Shown in pieces: positions 52,852 to 61,471 of a stretch of 64,000 bases of DNA. Within the stretch, counting starts at the first letter, position 1, and every line of letters begins with the position of its first letter. The stretch is from Pseudomonadota bacterium (lineage in GTDB: Bacteria; Myxococcota_A; UBA796; UBA9615): assembly GCA_024229515.1 (NCBI GenBank), contig JAAESI010000139.1, forward strand, positions 21,557 to 85,556. The letters run 5' to 3'. The notes below the pieces were generated by a model. That model saw only the letters and a program-made list of their open reading frames with translations. It was not told the DNA's origin and did not search any database. The position numbers were made by a program, and so were the translations under genes.

Positions 52852-55484
52852 GCGGGGGGCGCCGCCGCGGCGCGCTTCTGCGCCTCCGAGATGCGTCGGC
52901 GCAGGTCCTTGCGGAAGTTCTTCGCCTGGGGACCGACGGCCTTGTTGGAGGCTTCCTTCCAGCGCTCGATCGCGCCCTGGAGATCGCCCTTGAGGCTCAG
53001 CAGCAACCCGAGGTGCTCGAGGATGCGCAGCTCCCGCGTCTTGTCCTTGGCGCCGCGGGCCAGCCCGAGGGCCTGCTCGAACGCGGCTTCCCCGCCCGGC
53101 CAGTCCTCGTTGCTCATCTTGACCTGGCCGACGTTGAACAGGATCTCCGGCACGAGGCTGGCGTTGTTCTCCTGCTCCGCCGCGGCGCGCGCGCCGGCGA
53201 GGTAGTCCAGCCCCTCATCGGACCTGCCCGCCAACACCGCGAAGAGGCCGCAGTGGTACAGGTCGATGCTCTCGCCCTGGCCCTTGGCCGCCTCCCGGGT
53301 TAACTCCAGCGCGTGCTGGGCCATCTCGTACGCAGCCTCGGCGTTGCCCCGGGCGGCTTCGGCCTGGCACAGCAGCCGGGCCGCGATCCGCTCGCGGGCA
53401 GGGGAGCGCAGGGCTCGGCTCATCTCCAGGGCTCGCTCCAGCATGGGGGCCAGCTTGGCGCCCTGGCCGAGCATCATTCCGCACTCGCCGCGGTTGAGCA
53501 TCGCCTCCAGGGACAGCACCAGGTTGCCCGCCTGCTCCGACAGCTCCACCGCCTGATCGAAGCGGCCGTTGGCCTGCTGGACCTGGCCACGCCGCTTGAG
53601 CAGCAACCCGTGGATGTACTGGGAGTGGGCGCGCACCGGGGGGATGTTCGAGGTCTTGTTGGCGCGCTTGACGTACGTCTCCGCGGCCTTCGGATCGCCC
53701 AGGTTGAGCGCGACCATCGCGAGCTGGTTGAGGGTCTCCCCGGCGCGGGTCTTGTCGCCGACGGCGTCGTACTCGGCGAAGGCCCGCTCGCCCAGGGTGC
53801 GGGCGGTCTTGAAGTCGCCTTCCCGGATCGCGAGGCGGCACGCGAGCAGCTGCAGGAACGCCATCGTGTGCTTGTCGTCGACCGACTCGGCCCAGGCGCG
53901 GGCCCGGTCCAGCGTCGCCCGGGCGAACTCCTTCGTGCCGCCGTTGACGGCGCGGTCGGCCAGCCGGGTGTGGAGCAGGCGCACCAGCCCGGGAGGCCAC
54001 GGCGAGTCCGAGAACTTCTCCGTCGTCTCGATGGCGTACTGGGCCAGCTCCGGGCGGTCCGCGCCGAGGGCCAAGCCGAGCATGTTGCGGGCGCCGCGGG
54101 CCTCCCCCGCGAACGTGTACAGCCGGGCCGCGCGGGCGACGTACTCGAACGCCGCTGGGGCGTACGACTGCATCATCACGGTGGCGAGGCCGCGTGCGAT
54201 CTGGTCGGGCTTGGCCTTGATCCCCTCGGGCGGGTGATCGCGGAACCACTCGCGCCAGAACCCGTGGCGGAAGCGGTAGGTCCAGGTTCCGAGGGCCTTG
54301 TGGTACGTGCCCTCCTCGACGATGTGGGGCATCGCATCGAGCGCGTCGTCGACCTCGTCCTCGCCGGCCTGCAGCACGGTGCGGATGGCCGACGCGGAGA
54401 AGGTCTCGCCCTCGATTGCGGCGACGTGCAGCACGTGCTCCAGCAGCGCCTCGTCGATGTCTTCTTCTTCTTCTTCTTCGTCGTCCGCCGCCGCAGCTTC
54501 ATCGGCGTCGCCGTCTTCGTCGTCCTCGTCGGGTTCGACCGCGAGGGGGACCAGCACTTCCAGGTCGACGTCCTCCAGATCGGACAGGGAGAAGCCCTTG
54601 TCGTCCCAGGTGATCGTCTCGTCCTCTTCCAGCGCATCCAGCAGTTGGTGGAGCGTCTCGGGGAGCCCCCCGCTCATCGCGTGCAGGCGCTCGGCGAGCC
54701 CCTCGGGGAAGCGGTGGGGCCGGTACGTGTCCTCGACCAGCTCGCTCACGTCCTCGAGCGTCAGCGCCGGGATCTCGACCGGTGTGCCGTCGCCGAACAG
54801 GCTGTGCAGGAACGTGGCGGGGCCGGGGCTGGACTCGTCCTCGGTGCCCGGCTTCTCGCTGTAGAGGTTCTCGCCCGGGGCGACGAGGAAGAGGACCTTC
54901 CAGTTGCGGGCGCGGGCGCGGCCCACGAGCGCGGCGAGGAAGGCCCAGAAGCTGGGGCTCGTGACGGAGCCCAGGTCGTGCAGGTGGATCAGCCAGCGGG
55001 CCCGCGAACCGACGACGTCGAAGGCGTACAGCAGCGCCAGCCAGGGGTTGTCGCGTGGCAGCTTGATCTGGAACTCGCCCGCGCCGGAAGCCTTCACCCC
55101 CCGCGCGCCGTCGGCGATCTCGCTCATCCAGCCCTTGACCCGGTCGTCCTCGACCGAGGCGGCGGCGGCATCCAGCAGCTCCGCGGGGGACGCATCGCCG
55201 AAGCCGGTGCCGCGGCCGAGGCCGGCGACGAACGAGCCGAAGACCCGCATCAGGGTGCGCACTCCGTCGTCGGCGGGCAGCGCCTTGAGCCGCAGCTGGG
55301 CGAAGGTGTCCCCCCGCTCGCCGATCTCGGCGAGGAAGCGATCACTGACCGTCGTGCGGCCCGAGCCGGGCGCGCCGGCGAGGATCGCGGTCTGGGGGCC
55401 GTCGTCGCTTGCGTCCCACGCCTGCACGAGGCGGGTGACGACTTCGGAATGGCCGACGCGGGGTCGGTCCGAGCGCTGGGTCAT
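52848..55484 (-). CDS. STAND-type P-loop ATPase with TPR region; Walker Lys replaced by Arg
   Basis: 878 aa from ATG 55484, which has GGAG upstream; an earlier in-frame start would add a Pro-rich segment. The P-loop at residues 37-45 reads GAPGSGRTT, with Arg where Lys is normal. An AAA_16-like domain follows (LIHLHDLGSVTS as Walker B region), then an acidic linker (poly Asp/Glu, DEEEEEEEDIDEA) and a winged-helix-like part (VLHVAAIEGETFSASAIRTV). From ~400 onward helical TPR repeats continue to the end (FDQAVELSEQAGNLVLSLEA). STAND proteins act as ligand-triggered signalling hubs. No DNA-binding or effector domain is seen. Confidence 0.82.
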   Translation of the reverse strand: MTQRSDRPRVGHSEVVTRLVQAWDASDDGPQTAILAGAPGSGRTTVSDRFLAEIGERGDTFAQLRLKALPADDGVRTLMRVFGSFVAGLGRGTGFGDASPAELLDAAAASVEDDRVKGWMSEIADGARGVKASGAGEFQIKLPRDNPWLALLYAFDVVGSRARWLIHLHDLGSVTSPSFWAFLAALVGRARARNWKVLFLVAPGENLYSEKPGTEDESSPGPATFLHSLFGDGTPVEIPALTLEDVSELVEDTYRPHRFPEGLAERLHAMSGGLPETLHQLLDALEEDETITWDDKGFSLSDLEDVDLEVLVPLAVEPDEDDEDGDADEAAAADDEEEEEEDIDEALLEHVLHVAAIEGETFSASAIRTVLQAGEDEVDDALDAMPHIVEEGTYHKALGTWTYRFRHGFWREWFRDHPPEGIKAKPDQIARGLATVMMQSYAPAAFEYVARAARLYTFAGEARGARNMLGLALGADRPELAQYAIETTEKFSDSPWPPGLVRLLHTRLADRAVNGGTKEFARATLDRARAWAESVDDKHTMAFLQLLACRLAIREGDFKTARTLGERAFAEYDAVGDKTRAGETLNQLAMVALNLGDPKAAETYVKRANKTSNIPPVRAHSQYIHGLLLKRRGQVQQANGRFDQAVELSEQAGNLVLSLEAMLNRGECGMMLGQGAKLAPMLERALEMSRALRSPARERIAARLLCQAEAARGNAEAAYEMAQHALELTREAAKGQGESIDLYHCGLFAVLAGRSDEGLDYLAGARAAAEQENNASLVPEILFNVGQVKMSNEDWPGGEAAFEQALGLARGAKDKTRELRILEHLGLLLSLKGDLQGAIERWKEASNKAVGPQAKNFRKDLRRRISEAQKRAAAAPPA

Positions 55485-55723
55485 CTCGATCTCCGGAAAG
55501 GGACGCGATGATACTCCGCTTGCCGGGTGAGGCGAGCATGTCGCACGAAGGACCGGGCCCCGGGGTCCAGAAGGACGAGGAAGGCGGGTCGGCACCCGGC
55601 GACGAGGACGACGCCGAGCCTGGGGTCGGGGACGAGTGCGGCGGCTCTCCCGCGCTCGGCGAGCGGAGTAGCGGCACGTTCGGCCTTTGCGCCCGCGCTG
55701 GATGCGTCAGCTAGCATCGCGCC

Positions 55724-56431
55724 ATCAAGACGCTCGCCACCGCCGCCGCCCTGTGCGCCGCCGCCCTGCTCCTGACCGCCGGGGGGGGCCGCTTCATCGG
55801 CCCCGCCGAACGCTCCGCTGCCCTGTGCCCCGAGGGCATGGTCCACGTGCCCGCGGGGGCCTTCCAGGGAGGCGCCACGGGCGACGAGGTGGGGCTCCCC
55901 GACTACGTGCCCGACATCGTCCGCGACCCCCGCCCGGTGGGGCTGTTCGCCACCGAAGGCTTCTGCATCGACACCACCGAGTGGCCCGGCCCCGGCGCCC
56001 GCCCCGTCGCCGACGTCACCTGGGTGCAGGCCCGCGTCGCCTGCGAGGTGATGGGCAAGCGGCTCTGCTCCGAGGACGAGTGGGCCAAGGCTTGCGGCGG
56101 TGCGCTGGGCTGGCTCCGCCCCTACGGCGATCACCCCGTCGTCGGTCTCTGCCACGCGGACGTGCAGGAGGAGGGGAGCTACCACCTCGCCGTGCCCGCC
56201 GGCAGCGTCGCCACCTGCCGAAGCCCCTACGGGACCTTCGATCAGGAGGGGAACATCAGCGAGTGGGTCGAGGACCGGCGCAGCGACGCCAGCCTCGATC
56301 GCTGGGTCTTGGGAGGCACCATGTGGCCCGGCGTCTACGGTGCGGGGTGCCAGGCGCGGCATGCGCATCCGGAGGTGGCGCCCGTGGCGGGCGACGACGG
56401 GTTCCGCTGCTGCCGATCGGAGGGGATGTGA
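55724..56431 (+). CDS. FGE-sulfatase-domain (SUMF1-like) exported protein; apparent ATC start
   Basis: About 235 aa. A signal peptide (KTLATAAALCAAALLLTA) is in frame with the domain, but the codon before Lys is ATC at 55724, and an in-frame TAG lies at 55712-55714, so no ATG, GTG or TTG is available upstream. An ATG at 55838 would remove the signal. The domain has the FGE fold pattern: GMVHVPAGAFQGG, GFCIDTTEWPG, VTWVQARVACEVMGKRLCSE, GNISEWVEDR. Many such proteins are not formylglycine enzymes but ligand-binding or peptide-modifying relatives. Its stop overlaps the beta-helix gene start (GTGA), suggesting they work together. Confidence 0.76.
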   Translation: MKTLATAAALCAAALLLTAGGGRFIGPAERSAALCPEGMVHVPAGAFQGGATGDEVGLPDYVPDIVRDPRPVGLFATEGFCIDTTEWPGPGARPVADVTWVQARVACEVMGKRLCSEDEWAKACGGALGWLRPYGDHPVVGLCHADVQEEGSYHLAVPAGSVATCRSPYGTFDQEGNISEWVEDRRSDASLDRWVLGGTMWPGVYGAGCQARHAHPEVAPVAGDDGFRCCRSEGM

Positions 56432-58701
56432 AGCGAGCACTGATTCTGGGAGTGGCGCTGACGGCGGGGGCCGGCAGCGCGCAGGCGGAGACGTTCCGGG
56501 TGCCGGAGCAGTTCGCGGAGATCCAGGACGCCCTGGACGTGGCCGCGCCCTGCGACATCGTCGAGGTCGGGGCGGGCGACTACGACGGGCCGGTGTACAT
56601 CAGCCTCGGGGTAACGCTCATCACCACCGAGGGGGCGTCCATCGACGCCGGCGGGGTCGACAAGAATGGCGGTCCCATCGACGCGGTCGCGACCGTCACC
56701 AACGGCTCGCACATCGAGGGATTCGAGCTCCACAACGCGCGCAACGGGGTCGCGATCGTCGGCAACTGGTCGGTGGCGAAGGGCAACCAGATCCACGACG
56801 TGGAGGTCGGCATCAAGGTGGAGGGAGCCACCGGGTACGCCGTCGGCAACACCGTCACCGGCGTCGAGAAGGGGGTCGAGGCCAACGGCGCGACGCTCTG
56901 GCTCGACGAGAACGTCTTCGTCAGCAACGGCACCGGCGTCGAGCTGTTCCAGAGCGAGTTCCGCATGCTCGGCAACCGGGTCGAGGACAGCGGGCGCGGC
57001 TACCTGCTGCGGCAGTCCTGGGGCCCGGTGACCTCGTGTGAGCTCGTGGGCAACGACATCGGGCTCGTCGTCTCCGGGGGCGACCTGCGCATCGAGGACT
57101 GCACGATCGACGGCAACCTCGTGGGCGCGCAGGTGCTCGAGGGCGAGCCGCTGCTGCTGGACAACAGCTTCACCGACAACGACTTCGGCATCACCACGAT
57201 GCTCAGCTCCCCCCGCCTCATCGGCAACCGCATCGACGGCTCCGAGTACATCGGCATCGCCGCGGACCTGGGCTCGAGCCCGCGCATCGCCAACAACCTG
57301 CTGACCGACAACGCCGACGGCATCGACGCGGTGCTTTCCGAGCCGGTGGTGGTGAACAACACGGTCTCCGGGGGCGAACGCTCGGTCGTCGTGCGCAGCG
57401 CCGAGGCGACCGTCGTGAACAACCTGCTCGTGGACGCTGCCGTGCTCGCCCTGGACGCGGCCGACGGCCCCGACCTCATCGCCGGGTTCAACCTCTTCTT
57501 CGGCAACGCTGCCGACATGGACGGCTACACCTCCGACGGTACCGACCTGTTCGAGGATCCCGATCTGGACGTCGACTTCGTGCCCGGCGTGGACTCCCCC
57601 GCGGTCGATGGCGGCAACACCGCCGCCGCCTACGAGGATCCCGACGGCACCCTGTCGGACATCGGCTACACCGGCGGGCCCGAGGCTGACGACGCCTACG
57701 AAGAGATCCCCGGCGGACCGCCGACCCAGGGCGAGCAGTTCGACTACGAGTTTGCCGAGGGCGAGCAAGGGGTCGTGTTCGTGCAGAACATCCTCGACCC
57801 CCGCAACGACCCGCTGGAGTACCGCTGGGACACCAACCCCGCCGACGGGCTGCAGTACTGCGACGGCTACGCCAACGCCGCCGACTTCACTCCCCCGGAC
57901 GAAGGGGACTACGTGATCGGCGTGCTCGCCATCGACAGCGAGGGCTACGAGCTCGAGGCCGAGGTGAACGTGCACGCCTACAACCTCCCTCCCGAGGCCT
58001 CGATCGACCTGCTCGACGGGTTCGCCGAGGGAACCGAGTCGCAGTTCTACGTCGACGCCTTCGACCAGGGTCCCGAGGACGTCGTCCTGCTCGACATCGA
58101 CATCGACGGGGACACCGAATATGAGCTGACCGACGTCGAGCCGGGGTTCGTGTCGTGGACGCCGCCCCAGAGCGGATCGGTGACCCTGCTGGTGAGGGCG
58201 TTCGACGAGGACGGGGGCGAGGTGCTCGTGGAGCAGCCGGTCTTCGTGGAGAACCTGCCGCCGTTCCTGAGCGAGGGGCCCCCGGACGAGATCTTCGTCG
58301 GCACGGCCATGGCCTACACCCTCCAGGTGGACGACCCCAGCGAGCAGGACACGGTCACCGCGGAGCTCAGCAACGGCCCCGAGGGGCTGACCCTGGACGA
58401 CCTACGGCTGCTGTGGGAGCCGACCGCCGCCGACGTGGGGCAGAACCCCTACGACATCACGCTGACCGACAGCGACGGAGACCAGGCGGTCTACTTCCTG
58501 CGGGTCGGTGTGTTCCAGGAGGGGACCGGCTGCGGCTGCGCCACCGCCGAGCCGAAGGCGACCGGGTGGGGGCTGTTGCTCCTGCTGGCCGTGGCCACCC
58601 GTCGCCGGCGCCGTCTCTGGGCTGAGTCAAGAGGGGGCCGTGGCTCGTGTGCTTGGGGGCGGGGAGGAGGGAAGGCTCGTCCGGGGGCCTACTTGCAGTA
58701 G
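56428..58701 (+). CDS. Parallel beta-helix surface protein with Ig-like domains and MYXO-CTERM tail
   Basis: 757 aa from GTG 56428, overlapping the FGE-like stop by 4 nt, with GGAGGGG upstream. Signal peptide ends GSAQA. Residues ~30-340 are right-handed beta-helix (PbH1/NosD-like) coils with NNTVSGG, GNDIGLVVSGGD and LIGNRIDGSEYIG repeats, the layout of polysaccharide-binding or lyase-like proteins. Then cadherin/Ig-like domains (NLPPEASIDLLDG, PPFLSEGPPDEIFVGTAMAY) and GCGCATAEPKATGWGLLLLL with RRRRR, a MYXO-CTERM signal. About 33 residues beyond the Arg cluster are unusual and may reflect a lost stop. Surface display is expected. Confidence 0.87.
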   Translation: MKRALILGVALTAGAGSAQAETFRVPEQFAEIQDALDVAAPCDIVEVGAGDYDGPVYISLGVTLITTEGASIDAGGVDKNGGPIDAVATVTNGSHIEGFELHNARNGVAIVGNWSVAKGNQIHDVEVGIKVEGATGYAVGNTVTGVEKGVEANGATLWLDENVFVSNGTGVELFQSEFRMLGNRVEDSGRGYLLRQSWGPVTSCELVGNDIGLVVSGGDLRIEDCTIDGNLVGAQVLEGEPLLLDNSFTDNDFGITTMLSSPRLIGNRIDGSEYIGIAADLGSSPRIANNLLTDNADGIDAVLSEPVVVNNTVSGGERSVVVRSAEATVVNNLLVDAAVLALDAADGPDLIAGFNLFFGNAADMDGYTSDGTDLFEDPDLDVDFVPGVDSPAVDGGNTAAAYEDPDGTLSDIGYTGGPEADDAYEEIPGGPPTQGEQFDYEFAEGEQGVVFVQNILDPRNDPLEYRWDTNPADGLQYCDGYANAADFTPPDEGDYVIGVLAIDSEGYELEAEVNVHAYNLPPEASIDLLDGFAEGTESQFYVDAFDQGPEDVVLLDIDIDGDTEYELTDVEPGFVSWTPPQSGSVTLLVRAFDEDGGEVLVEQPVFVENLPPFLSEGPPDEIFVGTAMAYTLQVDDPSEQDTVTAELSNGPEGLTLDDLRLLWEPTAADVGQNPYDITLTDSDGDQAVYFLRVGVFQEGTGCGCATAEPKATGWGLLLLLAVATRRRRRLWAESRGGRGSCAWGRGGGKARPGAYLQ

Positions 58702-58847
58702 CAGCGGACCTCGTGCCGTCGCCCGGTGTGCGCGGGGTAGTGCTTGTCGATGAAGGCCTCGCAGTCGACGATGGGCAGCGGTTTGGCCTTTGCGCCCCCG
58801 CGGGCCCTGGTAGGGTGCCCCAAGGGGGTAGGATGAACCATATCTCG
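58689..58847 (-). CDS. Short ORF, possible gene remnant
   Basis: A 52-codon frame on the minus strand from ATG 58847 to TAG 58689-58691. The last ~33 residues look protein-like (AKPLPIVDCEAFIDKHY, then EVRCYCK), with Cys near the end, and differ in composition from the Pro/Arg-rich shadow frames around. It overlaps the 5' end of the lipoprotein fragment on the opposite strand. It may be the surviving 3' end of a gene cut by the rearrangement near 58.9 kb. Confidence 0.3.
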   Translation of the reverse strand, partial: RDMVHPTPLGHPTRARGGAKAKPLPIVDCEAFIDKHYPAHTGRRHEVRCYCK

Positions 58848-58950
58848 CATCTCGCTTGCGCGACTCTGCTCGGTCTGTGCCTCTCATGCATTGGGGTCCA
58901 GGAGGCGCGGTTCCGCTACCTGCAGCGGAACCGCGCCGGCAGCCGCTTCG
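58834..58950 (+). pseudogene. Lipoprotein 5' fragment at a rearrangement junction
   Basis: ATG 58834, with a GGGGGTAGG purine stretch upstream, starts a plausible lipoprotein signal (SHLACATLLGLCLSC) followed by IGVQEARFRYLQRNR. After about 58920-58950 the frame runs into DNA that is the antisense of a membrane-protein gene. No natural C-terminus exists. End position approximate. Confidence 0.42.
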
Positions 58951-59049
58951 ACGGTGAACACCGCCAAGGGGGAGCCATCCTGCGCCGGGGTTGCCGCGGG
59001 CCGCTGCCCGGCGGATCCCAAGACGGGCCTGCATGCGACCGAGTCGACC

Positions 59050-59652
59050 GCTGGAGCGGGCGTCCTGGCCAAACACGAGGGCGAGCGCCAGGATCGCGGT
59101 CAAAGCGCCTCGGTACAGCATCGCCGTCAACCCCAGCGCGAGCACGCAGGGCACCCACACCGCCGGCCGCCGCAGGTCCGGATCGAGGCTGAGGGCGAGG
59201 AGGCAGGCGCACGGACCCCACAGGAACTCGGTGTGGTTCCCGAAGGGCATGAACTGCCACACGACAGCGAACCCCGGCGCGAGCACCCACAGCAGCCATC
59301 CCCCCACCAGGCGGGGCCACGTCGTGAACCCGGCGAGGCCGGCCGCGAGCAGTCCCACGGCGGTCGCTTCCGAGGCGATCGCAAGCCCGTGGAGGCCCCA
59401 CACCGAGGGCTCCATGACCGTCCCCAGGATCGCGTAGGCGACGACCATCCAGAGGGTCCCGGGAGCGTGGTCGCCGTACTGGTAGAGGCGAACATCCTCG
59501 ATCCCGAGGTGGGCCGGCAGCACGCCCGAGCGGAGGTCCAGCGCGAAGCTGCCGAACTGCAGGAACTCGACGTCGTACAGAAGCGGGGCGACGCTGAGCA
59601 ACTGCGGGGTTCGAACGGCCAAGAGCCCGATGAAGGCCGCCACAAACGCCAC
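59050..59652 (-). pseudogene. GT-C-like membrane protein, N-terminal 200 residues only
   Basis: GTG 59652 starts a polytopic protein: LLYDVEFLQFGSFALDLRSG in the first loop, then helices AIASEATAVGLLAAGLAGF, WLLWVLAPGFAVVWQFM and the motif MPFGNHTEFLWGP. After LALVFGQDARSS (~residue 200, nt ~59050) the frame loses hydrophobic segments and becomes Arg/Gly/Pro-rich, so the C-terminal half is missing. Its sequence and layout resemble the next gene upstream on the same strand (59786-61471), suggesting a duplicated pair of which this copy is truncated. Confidence 0.6.
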
Positions 59653-59785
59653 GCCCCGGCGGGGGTGGCGGGCAGGTCGAGGCGCGTCCGGGGGTAGGGG
59701 GGGCTGGCTGATTACCCGAGTCTAGCGAATGAAGAAGTCGACCAGCGGGGGCCGGTCGCGTCCGGTGACGACCGATGAGCCAGCG

Positions 59786-61471
59786 CTAGCGGCAGACTCG
59801 GAGCGACGACGCGCCGTCGAGGATCGCCTCGGCGTCTGCCATCCGTCGCGCCAGCTCACAGCCCTCCGGCCCCCGCAGGGCGAGGCCGATTCCGAGCCCG
59901 TAGGCCGTGGCTTCCCGGTCCCCCGGGGGGAGGTTCGACAGCACCGCATGCCACACCCCGGTGCGTTCCCAAGCGAACACCGACAGCGACCATCCGATGT
60001 TCTCGTGCAGCGTGCGTCGCTCGGCGTCGGTGTGCGGCGCCTCCAACCATGTCGTTCGTCGCACCATGAGCGCCTGCGGGTCCAACGGATCGCGGTCCGC
60101 TTCGAACGGGTCGTCCGCCGCGCCCACGCCCGCCGCGAACCCGAACCCGTAGGCCTGACCGGTGCCCCGCCCCTCCACGAATCGGTTGACCCAGGGGGCT
60201 TCGGTGTAGGTCACGCGGCCGATGTCGGCGGCCAGCCAGGGGCCCGGTCGGTACTCGGTGAATCCGCCCATCCGGCCCGGCCCCAGCAACGTCGCCTGGC
60301 CGATCACGCAGGGCACGAGCCAGAGCGCCGCGGCCGCCCCCGCTGCTCTTCTGAGGGCGGGCCGGTCCGCCGCCCAGCCGATCGCGAGCGCGAACGCCAG
60401 CAGCGCCACGGGAGTCAGCACCAGCAAGTACCGGGGCGGCAGGTCCGGGCGGCGCGGCGCCAGCAGCACGACCGTGGCGAGGTGGGCGATGGGTCCGACC
60501 AGGAGGAGGGCCGCTCCGCGTCCCCACAGATCCTCGCGTCGGAGCAGCCCCGCGACGGCCGCGGCCAGCCCGGCTGCCCCCAGCGCGGTCCACCCGAGGT
60601 TCAGCATCCGCTCGGTGCCCGCATCTTCGACCCCGATCGGCCACAGCGACAGCGGGAGCAGCCCTGCCACGGTCGCCCCGAGGACGCCCTCGGCGCCGGT
60701 GTCGGGCCCGGTCAGCAGCTCCAGCGGGGAGCTGCCCGCGGTCTCGGTCACCGACGCCGACAGCCCTCCGGTCAACCAGAGGAACGCCCCCAGCGCCGCG
60801 GCCGCTCCAACGGCGAGGGCGGCGATGACCCCGCCGGCCCGGGTGCCGTCGGAGTGCCAGCGGTCCCACGCCCAGCCGGCCGCCATCGCCCCCACCAGGG
60901 GGCCGACGAGCAGGTTGCAGCCGACCACGCCTCCGACCAGCAGGCCCGCGGCGAGGGCGTCGCCAATCGCGTGGATGCGGCCCGAGGTCAGCACCCACGC
61001 CGCGAGCCCCACCAGGGTGGCGGACTCCGGGTGGCTCCCCCACGCCACGAGGCTCCCCGCGAGGAACCCGGGGGGCGGCAGGAACAGCAGCCCCGCCATC
61101 ACCGCCGCCGACGTCGGCCCGGCCAGCCGGAACGCCGTCGACGTCCACGCCACGAAGCCGAGCGTGGCCAGGAGGATCGCGACCAGCTTGAGCGCGAGGT
61201 AGCTCCCGTCGGCACCAAACGGCACCACCAGGGCCGCGTAGCCCAGGGACACCGGCAGGTAGGCGCCGTGGGGGGCGTTGGTGCCGGCGCGCACGTGCCA
61301 GAGGATGCGGTCGAGGGACGGGGGGCCGGTCTGCACCCACTCGTCGCCGATCGCCATCAGCTTGATCTCGGCGGCGTCGGGTTGGGACAGGCGGTCGGCG
61401 GCGCCCAGGACGAGCAGGAGCCGGGCGGCGAAGAAGGCCGCGGCGAGCACGGCGAGACGCCGGCGGTCCAT
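59786..61471 (-). CDS. GT-C-like polytopic membrane protein
   Basis: 561 aa from ATG 61471, which shares a base with the stop of the CobD/CbiB-like gene (TGATG). About ten transmembrane helices; first loop LSQPDAAEIKLMAIGDEW, followed by LAGSLVAWGSHPESATLVGL, a Gly-x-His-x-Glu motif also seen as GNHTE in the truncated neighbour, and a soluble C-terminal tail with a stretch WVNRFVEGRGTGQAYGFGF. A sugar-transfer role at the outer face of the inner membrane is inferred from fold class, not shown. Part of the operon 64000-59786. Confidence 0.75.
   Translation of the reverse strand: MDRRRLAVLAAAFFAARLLLVLGAADRLSQPDAAEIKLMAIGDEWVQTGPPSLDRILWHVRAGTNAPHGAYLPVSLGYAALVVPFGADGSYLALKLVAILLATLGFVAWTSTAFRLAGPTSAAVMAGLLFLPPPGFLAGSLVAWGSHPESATLVGLAAWVLTSGRIHAIGDALAAGLLVGGVVGCNLLVGPLVGAMAAGWAWDRWHSDGTRAGGVIAALAVGAAAALGAFLWLTGGLSASVTETAGSSPLELLTGPDTGAEGVLGATVAGLLPLSLWPIGVEDAGTERMLNLGWTALGAAGLAAAVAGLLRREDLWGRGAALLLVGPIAHLATVVLLAPRRPDLPPRYLLVLTPVALLAFALAIGWAADRPALRRAAGAAAALWLVPCVIGQATLLGPGRMGGFTEYRPGPWLAADIGRVTYTEAPWVNRFVEGRGTGQAYGFGFAAGVGAADDPFEADRDPLDPQALMVRRTTWLEAPHTDAERRTLHENIGWSLSVFAWERTGVWHAVLSNLPPGDREATAYGLGIGLALRGPEGCELARRMADAEAILDGASSLRVCR

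Noticed and set aside
55508..55714. 68-codon acidic ORF between the STAND ATPase and FGE-like genes
   Set aside because: Purine-rich upstream bases exist, but the composition is Gly/Glu/Asp-rich without structure; it ends at the TAG just before the FGE-like frame. Not enough support.
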